Position numbers and translations under genes: made by a program. A stretch of DNA of 64,000 nucleotides. Origin: Hymenopellis radicata (Eukaryota > Basidiomycota > Agaricomycetes > Agaricales > Physalacriaceae). Below the pieces are notes generated by a model. The model ran no database searches. It saw only the letters and a program-made list of their open reading frames with translations, and was not told the origin of the DNA. Where the stretch lies: positions 1 to 64,000 of the forward strand of contig JADNRX010000058.1 in the NCBI GenBank assembly GCA_015501595.1. Reading direction: 5' to 3'. The first letter of the stretch is position 1, and every line of letters starts with the position of its first letter. Below are positions 10,539 to 22,827 of this stretch, piece after piece.

Positions 10539-12248
10539 GAGATCGTCTTCCGTGGGCGTCTCCCATGGGACGTCTTCCTGGGAGCATCCTCTTCAGTGCC
10601 TGTCTTCTTCAGCCTCCTCCTGTCTCTTCCTCCGCCTCCTCCTCTGTGCGCCTCTCCTTCCGTGTCCTGCTGTGTCCGTATCGCATGGGTGGGTGTGCTG
10701 AGCAGAGACGAGTAGCCCCGAGTAGTGTTCCCCCCAATTAGGCAGTTCCTGGGCAGTTCACGCTCAACTTTCGCAAATCGACTCTATTTCGTTTTCTAGC
10801 TACTCTAGCTTACTAAGCCGCCCCGCTCTGGGAACTCTCTCTCGCCTGCCTGGAACCACCAGTTGTCGGTTTGACAATAGTTTCCCCTGCCGTACCCGGC
10901 ACGTACTTGTTTAAAAAAAAATACCAAGTCCCACCGACTAGCAGTGGGACTCAGTGCGAGGTTGCTAGAAATGTAAGTATAATTCAAGACTCACAAGTGC
11001 CTTCAAGACTCCAAGTTCGACTCCCGACGATGCCAGTTCGAATCACACGAAAATCACCTCGCCCACAAGACTTCAATCGGCAGCAGAGCAAACTGACATT
11101 GTTCAGTCAGCACCGAAATTACAAGAAGAAAGGAAGGAAACTCACCCAGGAAATCAACACGTATTCACTGCTCAACCAGAAAGACGGCGGCGGTAGTACA
11201 CGATGCGGCCTCGTCCTCCAGGATATCTTCGACAAGTCAAAGTCCGCACAAATGATGGTGAATTGGATATCGATGCAGCGCTCGTTATAGGTTCGTCTCA
11301 CTCATCAGATGTCGAACCAGCTTCTTACTACTTCCTAGATTGTACTGGAAGTGCGCGAGCCGGTATCAAGTGGATACAACGCGCCGGGTTTGGCAGTACG
11401 CACCACCTCGTAAATTCGAGCTGTCGATTTTGGTCAGGACCAGTGGGTTCAAACTCAACACGGCGGTGACGACCTCGCTGGCCAGGCCTCAATATGCTGA
11501 AATTTAGTGTCAGAAAGTGAATTGAAACTCGAAGAATAATTGCAACTGACTCGGGCGGTCGATTCATCGTCTCTAGATACCGAACAAGAGGTGACAATCG
11601 AGAGTGGGAGGCGAAATCAGGACCGGAACTCAATGTTGGGAGAGGGTGGCCTCGCCGGCCAGGCAAAATTTCCGGGGAGAAACACTACAACTTTGGTCAG
11701 ATTTCGAGTAACACAATCCAAACAACTTACGATGGCAATTCAATCCGACCCGAACATCAAGGCATAATCGACTGGACAGACGCGGCTTGGTGACCTCGGT
11801 GTCCTGACCAACCATCGCTGAAGGTTGGGTAAGAATTAGATACACACAAAACATTTGAAGACTCACTAGCAAGATATCCGGCTCCCCACAAGCAGCAATA
11901 CGAGGCGATGAGGTACTGCAGGCAGACGTCGCCTCGCCGGCGGGCTTCTCAGTTGAAAGACCTACACAAGAAATCTCACGACCTGCCCAAAGCAGTCATC
12001 ACCTCCTCGCCGCGAAGAGTGTCGAGCGATGCATCACTCGGGATGGTCGAGAGCGCCAGGCCGAAGGCGTGAACGAGTTGAGGTGAGAGCGGAGAACGAC
12101 AGGGAGCACTGGCAGCAAGACGACATGGTGGGAAGAAGGAGGAAACAAGAACGGAGGAGGACAGGTTATATACCTCGTCGGCTAAATTTCCTCCGTTCGT
12201 TGATCGGGGTCCATGGTGACCCAAATTACGAGACGGCTCCATGGCATC
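10460..12248. other. Left arm of duplication unit, intron-rich on minus strand
   Basis: This stretch would precede base 1 in copy 1 and is seen only once in the window. It holds no convincing long ORF. Three minus-strand GT...AG spans have fungal intron size and branch-like CTGAC or CTAAT: 11,093-11,145, 11,685-11,730 and 11,818-11,866. It also carries three copies of the CTCGCYGGC motif, starting at 11,474, 11,651 and 11,933. The part from about 10,470 to 10,700 is rich in CTTCCTNGG/CTCCTC runs and abuts the broken 5' end of the coiled-coil gene. I infer a spliced minus-strand transcription unit of unknown function, possibly continuing into the protein-like exon near 12.9-13.2 kb. Confidence 0.4.
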
Positions 12249-12885
12249 AACGAGAGAGAAATTACGGACAGATCGCGCCGGTCACGGTAGCGAGATCTTG
12301 CACATTTTGAGGTTTTCAGGATACGGTTCGAGAGAGCAATTTTACTGCTCGTGATTCATATACACATCGTCGAAGAGGACGTAGACGTCCAGCGAGCCAA
12401 GAAAGTTTCCGTCGCGGCGCAATATTCGAAGTTGGCAGGGTTGAATTGGGCGCCACATTCCGTGTACCTCGCTTACTCGGGGAACACAGAGGAGTTTGGG
12501 ACGGTGACGGAGAGATTCATAGCAGTATGCTTGTTCTCGGTGGCTGGATAGTCGGAAATACAACCGCAGACCAGCTAATATAACGAAAAGAGCGGTAGGA
12601 TTGACTGAAAAATACTACAGAAACGGCGTAAGGATTCAGTCAGGGTGCTGGAGAAAACGTATCAGCGATTGATGATCGGGAGAAGGGAAAATTTTCTTAC
12701 CGCGCCGCAGAATCACAGATTTGTGTCACAAGCACTATCCTTCCCTACTCTCCGTCACGGCGCTGCCACGTCGCTACAGCTCTCCAGTTAATTCTCAGAG
12801 TATCAACGTCATTTTGAAGCCAGGAATGAACTTGGGGAGGAATGGTACGCCTAGAAAAACGATCTAGAATCATTTTGCGAGCTCA

Positions 12886-13161
12886 CCATTTCCTGTAGTC
12901 GTCCAGAAACGTGTCCAGAAGGAAGATAGCGTTCAAAGGCGCCAGAGTGGGAGATTCTAAGCTTAGTATTGTGCACAGAAAGGGCAGAGGTGCGTCGCAG
13001 TGTAATTTCTCGAACTGAAGCTCAAAACCGTCGTCTTCAGCTTCAAACGAGTCCAACGCGTCCCAGGTGAGTTTCCCTAAGAATTTGATGTCCAATAGGT
13101 CCAGCAAGTCGATATAAGATAGTGTCGCGGAGGCTCGGGGGACGTAGAGCTCAGCGTCCAA
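12886..13161 (-). CDS. Protein-like exon of unknown minus-strand gene (copy 2)
   Basis: Identical copy of the exon at 638-913, with the same reading frame and the same minus-strand donor at its end. Here the sequence further along the minus strand (10.5-12.2 kb) is visible and carries three more minus-strand intron-like spans, so the exon could belong to a multi-exon gene extending leftward. No domain was recognised. Confidence 0.3.
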
Positions 13162-13375
13162 AAAGACATGGTGGTTCGACGTTGAGGAGAACGTCGATCA
13201 CGACCAAGCCCAAAGTGGAAGTTGTGTCTTCGACTTGAACTACGATGAGCTCTGACTTGGATTTCAGTTTCGACGCGTCTGCGACTTGGAAGACGACAAA
13301 CTCGACCCTCTGAGACGTTCTACAAACTCAGAAATGCCATTACGAATCTGCGAAGACTTTGACCGCGTGGATGCC

Positions 13376-13957
13376 CTCGCCGGGCAGGCTTTTGGATGCT
13401 GGAAAAAGTGCGTTGTTCTGGACCTTTTTGAACAGCAATTTCTCACCCATTTTAACTCAGAATGGTGTAAAATGCTGCGGTAGGTGAGTACATCTCGTAC
13501 GTTCTTGAAATGTGATTTCATTCATGTAGGATTGAACTCAACAACGGCGACAGGTTCGCAGCGGCCTCAAGACGCCACCCAGAAACTTCGGAGTCGACCC
13601 TGTAACACGAGATATTGATCTCTGGGAAGCGCCGACTGTCCTCGCCGGACGGGCTTGTCAGTTCGGACAAAAGTGCGTATTTCTGACTTCAATTTCATTT
13701 CTATTTCTCATCAAATTCCATCGGTTTCAACTCGATTTCAACACGGAATTCCGCTCTTACCTCGGCTATCGTTTTCTTCTTCGGACTTGACTCGCTTGGG
13801 AACCGAGGAGGCGGCTGCGCCGCCTCCCGCGACTCCGAGTCCGCCACGATTCTGAACGTCCCGCTTCGAGGCTTCTGCCTTTTGGGGACGAATTTCTGAG
13901 TCTCTCCCGCGCATGGTGGCCTCGCCGGCCCGGCTTTTTTCCTGGGAGGAAAGTGAG
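13376..13957 (+). repeat. Three repeated exon-end modules with splice donors (copy 2)
   Basis: Copy-2 counterparts of the modules at 1,128-1,708, with motifs starting at 13,376, 13,641 and 13,921 and donors at 13,408, 13,673 and 13,953. The 32-base spacing from motif start to donor is preserved. Confidence 0.6.
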
Positions 13958-16730
13958 TATTTCATGTTCATTTTCGAGAGTCTTTCTGACCGTAATTTCC
14001 GAAGAATTTAGTTGACTTTCCCATCAAATTCGGTACGTTTATGCTTCAGATTCGATCTCTCCTGAACCTGACTAGGTTTCAGGAGTCAGGTCGGCCGCTT
14101 CGCGGCCTCCAGGATCATTCCCACTTATTCATCTCGCGCGCGACAGGTTTAACATCAAGACTTCGAGTTTGTGAGCATGATTGGACGATTCTCCAGCGCC
14201 GTCTGCGCTCATCGCAGCACCGGCTGTGGATTTATGATGAAATGGTTTGTTTTTCTGTTCTCGCTGGACATTCCCGCCCGAACTGGACCGACCTCCGCCA
14301 CTCCAAGGATTCGCGGATAAACTGCACCCGTTGATGGCGATCTGGATCTTGGGACTTTCGGCTTTATTAACCAATTTGGTCATACGGACGGCGAACTCGA
14401 CTTGGTGAGTTTGATTAATTTCCCTGAAGTTCCGCGCTAAACTAGTGAGTTCAGGGCTAGCATAACAGCAGTGAGCAGCGGCGCTTCCGCCGCTGCGCTC
14501 GCGCTGCTTCTCACTGCTGGAACGCGTAACGAACGATATTGACGCCACGCTTTCAAGATCTCGAATGCGACACCGAAAAGACTACGGATTAAGACAACGA
14601 AAGGACGGCGAACTGGTGGAGCATGTCGCTATTAGTTTCTAGGGCCTTCGAAGCCTGGATCACGTCTGCAATTTTGGAGACGCGAGGTACGTGCCGTGAA
14701 TTTGTTCGATCACTTTCGGAGCTGATTCGTTGTACAGATCGCATCTACGGAGACTTCATCACCGTCTAGACTCGCTAGTTCTTGCGGATATGGGTGTTTA
14801 TTCTCCAGATTCTGGGTTTCGCTCTGGAGGAGAAGTTTGACGGCTGGAGTGAATTTGGGACTATTCGACGTCGTAGCCGCATACATGTAGCGCAGAATAA
14901 TAGGTTATTCGTGTAGACAGCGTCATTCAGTCGTAGCCTGCTCGAAAATCTAATGAACTTGTTTAAATTCTCTTGCCCGAAAATAACCCAATGTCAATGA
15001 GACACTTCAAAAGTGTTACCTTGCATGACCGTCAGATCTACATACCTAAAAGAACATCTCGTAGAAAAGCCTAGATAGTCCCAAAATACTATGTAAAGTA
15101 CAGTACGATATCCTACATAAACATGATAAACACCCAAAGTCGGAGAAATAGACGGACTAACCAATACACCACTTGTCAACGTTAATGCGAAAGTCAATGC
15201 TCCCGAAACCTCGATTCCTAGCTTCTCGAAAACTTCGAGTCAGGGGAGTCCAGAAGCCGTAGGATCGGTGCTATGAACCCTTAGCGTGATGTTCGTGGTG
15301 TCGCCAAGGTGGATATCCCGTGTTCAACATGGAATATTTCCTCCGCTCGTCCAGCGGGTATACTCAGCTGGGTCGTCGTTCTAGACGTCCTACTGACCCG
15401 GAATCGAGCGGGAAATATTGTGTTTGAAGGGTGAGATCTAGATCAAGTAGCCCCAAGTGATCGGGTAAACTTGAACTCGTACCACGACCACGCCGATCTT
15501 GAGGTGCTTACACCTACGTGTTTCCTCCCTCTCCCACTCTCTGGCGACTCTCGGATACCTAAATTTACCTGGATGCTGCTTTACAGCTTACGTAATACGA
15601 ATTCCGACGGTGCTTGGAGGACTGGACGCGCCTTTACCCCGACTTTTCGCGTCTGCGCCTCAGCGAGGCGTACTGGACCCTGCATATCGATAGCACGAGG
15701 ATTTTCTGGACCCTGTGACGCGTCTGGGGAATCAACAATCTTATCTTGACCTCTCGGACGCGGGGAAATGACGTGGGACATCGTCCTCCTCCTCCATCCC
15801 TCCGACACTTTTGGCGAACTCGCGTTTTCCGCCCAAACTGGCCCGATCTAGCGACTACTGAACCTGTATATACTCTGTATAGACGTATTACCGGTGCCGT
15901 ATTGGCCGTAAATCACGATTACACGGCAATAATCCTGAATTGAATGTGGCACAGTAAAGGTTCGTACCTTTTCCGCCGTTCAGTCGCTCCAATTTCATGC
16001 TGACCCTGTGTCAGTTGATCAGAACGTAAGCGGAGACCTGTTTTCGCACCCAGAACGGAGGAGAGCGCAACGCGAAGCGGTGCGCATCTCCGCCTCGAAA
16101 TTGAGATCTGTACGTTTTCAACTTCTCCGTTTTTCAAACGGCTCATTGTGATTCCCCATCAGAAGTCAGGGTTGTCTCCTTGAAACCGCTCCACCTGTTT
16201 GGAAGCTGGAAGATTCGTACGAATGCGATGGGCTACTTGGTACACTGTATTCACGAGCAGGACACAACTATTGTTGGTTTTGGTTCTCTGAGTTGAAGTG
16301 GGTTCAACAACTTTTATGGCTCAAAGGTCATGCTTGAAGGTGAAATATTTACGCTGCTGTTACGCGTTCAGGGAGGTTAATTCGCGTAGGACGTTGGAAA
16401 CGGGTTCCCGTGGCGTCCGAATAATCCGCCAACAAGTTCCGAAGTTCCCGCCTCAACCAATGTTCCAGGATCACGGCGTCCGATTACTCGAGTCTATTTA
16501 CGTTTTAACTGGGGCCTTTACTACGGGAAACGCAATAAAAGGCGACCGGATTTCACCAAATCCATCAGCACTCGCTTCCTTTCCCTCTTCGTCTCTCCTA
16601 CTCTCTCACCTTCAACTACTCATCCCATTCAGTCCTCTGACTCCTTTTCACTCGCTGCTGTGGTGCTCTCGTCGTCGTTACCGACATCCTCGCCATCGCC
16701 AGCCCGACGCGTCTAAAAGCGTGACCGGCA

Positions 16731-18725
16731 CTTAGTATTGATTGTCACGACGTGGGTCCCTTCCCACCACCATCATCTCACCTCCTTTGCTCATTGTCAT
16801 CTCCAGATACCCGCCTTCGTCCTCGTATCTCACGGAGCTTCAACGTTCTGGTACGTCGTTCCTCGGGTACATTCCTCAGCGTGCTCTCTAACGCTCCTTA
16901 CAGGCTTTGGTGTTCTCACAGGTCGGTCTCTTCCTCCCACCACCATCTCACATCGCTGACTTGCTGCCGCCCTCAGCCTCCCGCCCTCGACGTCGTCTTC
17001 TACTCGCCTTTCCATGCTCTGGTCAGTCCAACCTCGTTGACGCTGTTCGCAGCGCTCCGCTTTCCCATGGACACGCACTGCCGACTTTAACGTTGCTGGC
17101 GGGTTTCTCGACGCCGTATTTCTACTCTTCGACGACGGGTTGTGATCCTAGATGGGTTAGCTTGGTGCGTTCAAGTCCTTCTCATGAACGCCGTACTTAC
17201 CTCTTGTTCTTTTAGGCAGTCCTGCACCTTTACGGTACGTCGCGCTGCTCTTACTATTCCATTGGAATTGTGCTCAACATTGACACAGGTGCTGTGTCTG
17301 ACGGCATTCTAATCGCATCCTCTGTTATCGCGACTCTGACCCGACTGGACTCCATACTTTTCATTCGGATTCGACTACAGTTTTGACCTCAGACCTGCCT
17401 TAGCGCTAGGAACAGCCTCGAAGACGACCAAAGCTCCAAGGTAAGCTGCAGTTAACTCCCTACACTTCGAACTTACTCATTTTGTTGCCCCTAGGCCACA
17501 CGACACTGAAAGGCTATATAACACTACAGGTAAGCTAGCTCATTATCCTCTTTCTTGTCCTGATATCTTACTAGTGTACTGTCAACGTGGCCTGTTCCCG
17601 TCTGTTAAGCGACACTTTTCTTGTCGACTCGAAGGGATCTTGGATCATTTGGCTTCGTGCCGGTGAACACCAGTTTGGCTTCGCGCCGACTGATTCGCGC
17701 CATCTATGGACGACGCGAATGGCGGAACCTACACCTAGGTCGAGCTCACGTTGGACTTGAACCACGATAAGGGTATGTCTGACTGCGTCCTCTGTCGAAT
17801 CTCGGCTGACTTTGGCTTCATAGACTTGTACTTTTAATGCGAACTCAGTACCAGTCAATGTTCTGTGTTCGTTGACATGCCAACTTGTGGTGAAGCCTGG
17901 CTTTGTGCCGGTGCTGAATGACCTGACTCTGAGTCGGGTGCGAGTATTGGATCTTCTCTCAGACGAGACTAGGTGCCATGAACGGCGTTGAAACAGACGG
18001 GTATACAAAGGTACACCGCCGTCTTGCGTAGCAAAATCTGAACTGACGGTTTGTCGCCTGTAGACCAACACGACAATGACTTGTATTAGGTACACTGTTC
18101 TCAATTTGCCTTGCGCGACTACCACCAAGGATACAGGACTCGCTGTTTTCGTGCTGACGATGAGTGTTGGATTCGGGCGTCGTGCCCTCCACGAGAATAT
18201 TAGACATGGAGTCTATGTGTAGCGGTAGGTTTTCTTGTCAACCTCAACTTTCATATGTTGACTTTCCCTTTTATAGACAATATACCCCCCGCCGAATCGC
18301 CTCCGAGTGACTTTGAGGACTAGGTTCCTTGGGATTCAAAAGCTAATTACGCCCTCGGGAATGTGTACGAGCACGCTGGACGCGACTTTGCCTCGGACGG
18401 CACGATTTGGGAAGGTCGAGAGTCTCAATGACTCGAATGCTTACATGAATGGGACGACGTCTTAAAAGCATGGGGACGTCTTGCGCTTTGGCGAGGAAAT
18501 GTTTCTTGACCTGATTCAGCCAATGTTGAATTTCTCCTTCCAGAAGAATATCTCTATTCACTACCCGACCTTGCCTTTCGCGAGTTCACCAAGGATATAG
18601 GACCTAGTACCATACAATTAGCTACAGTTATTTTTTTTTTGTACACTTGCCGTCCTTAGCCACTGAACGGTAAGGGTTCTTTCCGTCCTCTTGTGTTTAC
18701 TCCTTCTAACGCGCCTTTACAGCAA
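16731..18725 (+). ncRNA. Intron-dense, ORF-poor plus-strand unit (copy 2)
   Basis: Copy-2 counterpart of 4,480-6,470, shifted by about 12,251-12,255 bases. All six intron-like spans are present with intact GT and AG ends. The two copies differ by scattered one-base indels, such as an extra C near 17,790 and an extra T near 18,148, which alter reading frames but leave the splice-site sequences untouched. Confidence 0.45.
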
Positions 18726-18803
18726 GCGAGTTTCCTCCCCGTGCCACGTCGAGTGAGGTGGATGCAGATCCGCACCCGTGTGATGAGTTAGCCCCCGGGC
18801 TGA

Positions 18804-19311
18804 GTGGAGCACCCCACCGAAGTAGCCCAACACCTCAAGCATCCCCGAATTGGACACTTAGATCTAACCGTCGCTCAAGTCTTCACCGAAGACTATACGG
18901 GCCTACCTGAAGAAGACGCATACACCACTCCCGCTTGGTGGTCTGCAATTTCGACACGTGCACCTGAGCGTCAAGGCCAAAGACCTCACTAAGACACGCA
19001 AGTTTATCGAGTGGTGGTCTTACACATTTCGCGCACTCTCCGTCTCGGACGCGACGATACATTTCACGGAGCTTACGTTGGCGTTTACGGATCTCCCAGA
19101 TATCACTACTCTTGAGGCAGCGTGGGATTCGCTTGACGCCAGTCTAGCGCATACAACGTTTAGCAGTGTTCGGAGCATTCACTTCGAGAGGAACGACCGG
19201 CACACGGCGGAATTGATCACTGAGGCGGCGTATCCGGTCCTCGCAGAGAAACTAAGACTTGCCTTGCCTCGACTTGCAAGTCGAGGCGTTCTTAGTTTGG
19301 CCGCACAGTAG
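18804..19311 (+). pseudogene. F-box/LRR-type-like C-terminal exon (copy 2), frame broken
   Basis: Copy 2 of the open frame at 6,549-7,052. A few extra bases near 18,918-18,925 shift the frame, so the left part ends at about 18,992 while the right part is open from about 18,958 to the stop at 19,311. The C-terminal protein sequence after the break is identical to copy 1. Whether this is a real mutation or an assembly indel cannot be told from one sequence. Confidence 0.45.
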
Positions 19312-20641
19312 TCGCGCAGCGGGCCCCGCAAGCGCGCAAGATCGTATACACCAGGACTGTCGTGTTCGTATTAGAGTGTTTTGCAGCTGGTAGCGAACTG
19401 ATTTCAAATAGATTTTAGTTCGAAGATTTGGTTGGAAAGGAACTTTTTCGCGCAAGTTCGCACAAACCTAGGTCCGACGCGGCAGGCGCGCGCTCAACCG
19501 ACGTGCAGTGACACCAGCAGCCGCCGACAGTGTCCGTGGACTTGCGAGACGCCGACAAACTTGAGTGTCATTTACGCTGGCGGTAGAAAGCTAGATGCGC
19601 GCTAGCAACTGTGCTCCTTCCTCACACTCCTCGCACGGGTCCATTGATGGCATACATTTGCTCGAAGTTGGCACAAACTCGGACGGTTTGGTTCAAAGAA
19701 AGTCATTTTGAAATCACTTTGCTACTGGCTGCAAAAACACTCTATTGAGCTTGTTTTAACCTTCCACGAGTTGACCTCCCCACAGCTGCTATTAAAAGGT
19801 GACATATGCGTCTGAAACGTCGCCCAGCGGACTTGTCGTCCTTGGTGATAACAGCAACGAAGTCTCAAGAGGGTAGCTGCGACAGTCACAGAAAAAGAGT
19901 GAAAGCAGGTGTATTTCAAAGTAAACACGATTTATTAAAGAATGAACGGGCAACAAGGTACTACTTGTAACTACCGAAGGAAATCTCCAGTCGCGCCCAA
20001 TGAGCATCAACTCCGAATCCTCAACACAGAGGGAAAATGCCTCAAGGAGGTCAGAGGTGAGTGCAGAGATCATGATGTCGGAAATAGATGTTGGAAGTGA
20101 GGAGGTTGAGACTGCAGATTGTGAAGCACCTTGCTTGAGCATCAAAGGGAAGGGAGGACTGTAACTACCAAAACCCTGGGCTGCCTGACATATATAGTGA
20201 AATGGCCGAGTCATACAAACTGCTGGTGCGGCGCAGGCGGCAGCAGGATGACTTTAGGAAGGAGGCAATAGTAGCATTGGGATCAGTACTTCCCTGCTCA
20301 GCTCACATCACAGCAGCACTATCTCTGCGACACGACACATATGGTCACTGAAAAAAAAAACTCATCAGCCCTAGAGAAATGGTATATTTAATATTAGACG
20401 GCAAACCTTGTGTAATTTGTCGCCACAGGTGGTGGTTTAGTAGATCAAAGAGTTGCTAGGTGACTCATTACGTAGTGTGGCGCAATGCTTGCATCCCGTC
20501 GCAGCCGCCTACGACCTGAGAGATCTGAGGTTAGTGCTGAGAGCCCGGGGAACTCGCTCAGTCCTTGCTCAGCTCACATCACATCTGAGGTACAACACGT
20601 TTAGATTAACAGTAAAATAGCTATATGAAGCACTAAACGAA
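19312..20641. other. Spacer (copy 2) with clustered one-base losses
   Basis: Counterpart of 7,053-8,594. Between about 19,370 and 19,800, at least ten short homopolymers are one base shorter than in copy 1, with no substitutions seen. Beyond about 19,980 ordinary substitutions appear. The reversed dioxygenase-promoter block lies at 20,327-20,511. No supported gene. Confidence 0.6.
20327..20511 (-). promoter_or_regulatory. Relic of dioxygenase-type promoter block (copy 2)
   Basis: Copy-2 version of the block at 8,079-8,271, again in reverse orientation. It has small deletions and a short duplication (TTTAATATTAGA region) relative to copy 1. Confidence 0.6.
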
Positions 20642-22827
20642 CTAGCGAATGACAGAACGGCAATAATGATAGTGAATAATTAGATGCTCTAATGTTGCAG
20701 TCTTCCGGGGTAGTTCTTTGCCTGGAGGTAGTGTACATGTTACAACATGCCATAAAAATCCACTGCGGAACATCGCATCAGTCGTCAGCTCGCGCGAAAA
20801 AAGTGAACGAGACGTACGTGATATAGTATGTTCAGCGCTATCTAGCTTCTGCAGCGCACCATGTATCATCGAGTCAATTGTGGGCGGCAGCCCTTTCTTC
20901 AAATTTGCCGCATACGCAGCGGCCGGCGTCGGCGCAGGCGTTGCCTTCGGGGGAGTCTTCAGAGAGGACGCCTTCATCTTGTGTTCCTTGTCACGTCGCG
21001 CGTTGATAGCTGCTAGGATAGCCGGATCGCGCAACGAAGACGAATGAGGCTTGGGAGACGAAGAGGGTATCTTCGGAACGGGAGGGGGTCCTTCGGGTAT
21101 CGCAGAGAGCGTCGATGTCGAAGGATTGTTGTGTAACAACAGAGAGGATTGGGAGGACGCAGCAGAGGAAGCGAGCGACGAAACTGACGATTTTTTCTCG
21201 AGTCTTGGAACTTCTGGAAGCGGCAAATCGGGCCCGTGGGGTACGGGACTGTGGCGCAGAGAGGAACGCCTGCGGACATCAGTCTTGACAGCCATTCGAC
21301 TGGATCGTTTGGCTCGGGTTGTTTGGGTGGAGGCAACGGACTCTCCACCGGAAGAAGCAGCTGACTCTTCGTCGTAATCCGAGTGAATACGGCGCAGAAC
21401 AGGTGATTTGATGGACGAGGAGGAGGACGGAGTAGAGATTGAGTCAACTCTACTCACGTCTATGGTAGGTGTAGGTTTGGATGCTGCGTTGATGGTACCA
21501 TTCGCGGACTTGCCATTGTTTACCAACCACACGAGTCCCTGGATCTCCTTCTCCCGTCTCGCAGTTTCCCTTTCCAAAGCAGCAATCTTTTTCTCAAGCG
21601 CATGCTTTTCAGCCTGGTGGGCCTGTGACGCTCGAATCATAGAGGCCGTAAGGTCATCTAACTGCTGATTTCTCACACGAAGAGTCCGTCGTAACACCTC
21701 TGGGGAAGCAGCGTCGATATCCAACGCTTCGTCTTTCCCGGGAGATTTTTCGGAATGTATGGACTTTGTGCGAGGGGGTGGGTCCGGTAGAGAGGGAGAC
21801 GAGCGTGAAGAAACAGAAGATAGTGTATGGGCTCTGGGCCTGGTACGTTTCGTTATAGTTGGTGGATCCGGAGGTACAGGGACAGCCGGTAACGGCGTGA
21901 GTGGTGGTGTTACGGAAGGAGTAGCAGGTAGAGGGACAGTGGGGGGATGGTGCGGTGATGGTAGAATACCAGATTTACTGAAGGAAGGCGAGGAACGATG
22001 TTCATATGGCAGCGAGCCAACAGTTTTTCGCTTCTCCTTGAGGGGAGTACGCGTATCTGGGAGGGTAGACATGGATTTACTTGCGGCGTCGAGATTGGAC
22101 TTCCATGACCAGCGTTTTCCAGAGTCGTCAAGAGGCGACGATGGCAACGGAGGATACTCGGAAATGGATCTCGGCAAAGACGCGGGGGCGCGACCAGAAG
22201 AGTGGTTTAAATCAGATGGGATCTCTTCTGCGGTTGCGTAAACAGGTCATGATAGTCCGACATATTGTCTGGCGACAGCAACACGGTGATTGTTGGTTGC
22301 TTCGGACGCGGGGTAGTGGAACGGCTCGCGTGTGTCGACTCGAATGACTGCGGGTTCCCGCTTGACGGCGGTACCAGGGAGTCCGACGTGTATCCGTTCA
22401 CAAGCGTGTTCCGCGACGTCTTGCGCGACGCTTTTGGCCGCTGCGTCAGCCGTGATAGAAATGACGGGCTAGCCTGGCTACTAGCTTCGCTCTCCGTAGC
22501 AGAGGCTACAGACAGACTAGATACCGTACAGTCAGTACATAACTCAGACACCAGTCAGGCAACTCACCGTTCATCCTGGGATGGTATGGGAGGCACGTCA
22601 GACTCATCAATATCAGAGACCTGTGATGACTTTTTCCTGGACCGGCCAAGAAACGGCAGACGACTCTTGCTCTTTCCAGGGGTCTCGGGAACGTGCAACG
22701 ACTCTGTAGACAACGCCGACGCCAACGACGGGGGCGCATCGTTCCGTATCGACTGGCCCTGTTGATGTCCTCCGCGTAGAAAGTCGGAAAAATCAGTGCG
22801 AAACTTGCGGGGCGACAGGGCAGCCAT
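20642..22827 (-). CDS. Conserved coiled-coil, Ser/Pro-rich protein (copy 2, original)
   Basis: Exon 1 starts at an ATG at 22,827 (MAALSPRKFR) and ends in QDER at a GTGAGT donor near 22,568. The acceptor near 22,516 continues as LSVASATESE. The protein is mostly disordered, Ser/Pro/Arg-rich, with repeated PPxP stretches, a coiled coil of about 60 residues in the middle and basic patches C-terminal to it, ending at a TAG at 20,642. I know of no named family. The composition resembles fungal cytoskeletal or polarity scaffolds, but that is only an impression. Near 22,222 one A is missing relative to copy 1, breaking the frame between QPQKR and the SGRAPASLPRS region. Copy 1 is intact there, so this is either an inactivating change or an assembly error. 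Confidence 0.6.

Larger units (their letters stand above)
12249..22640. repeat. Tandem duplication, copy 2
   Basis: Second copy of bases 1-10,390 in the same orientation. Over the first ~7.1 kb it is practically identical to copy 1 apart from one-base indels. Between about 19,370 and 19,800 it lacks one base in many short homopolymers relative to copy 1. After about 19,980 it differs by substitutions and small insertions. Homology ends inside the coiled-coil gene near 22,640. The true first exon of that gene (to 22,827) lies beyond the duplication and belongs only to this copy. Confidence 0.93.

Noticed and set aside
11020..11060. Possible tRNA B-box (AGTTCGACTCCCG, CAGTTCGAATCAC)
   Set aside because: No A-box or cloverleaf could be formed around either sequence.
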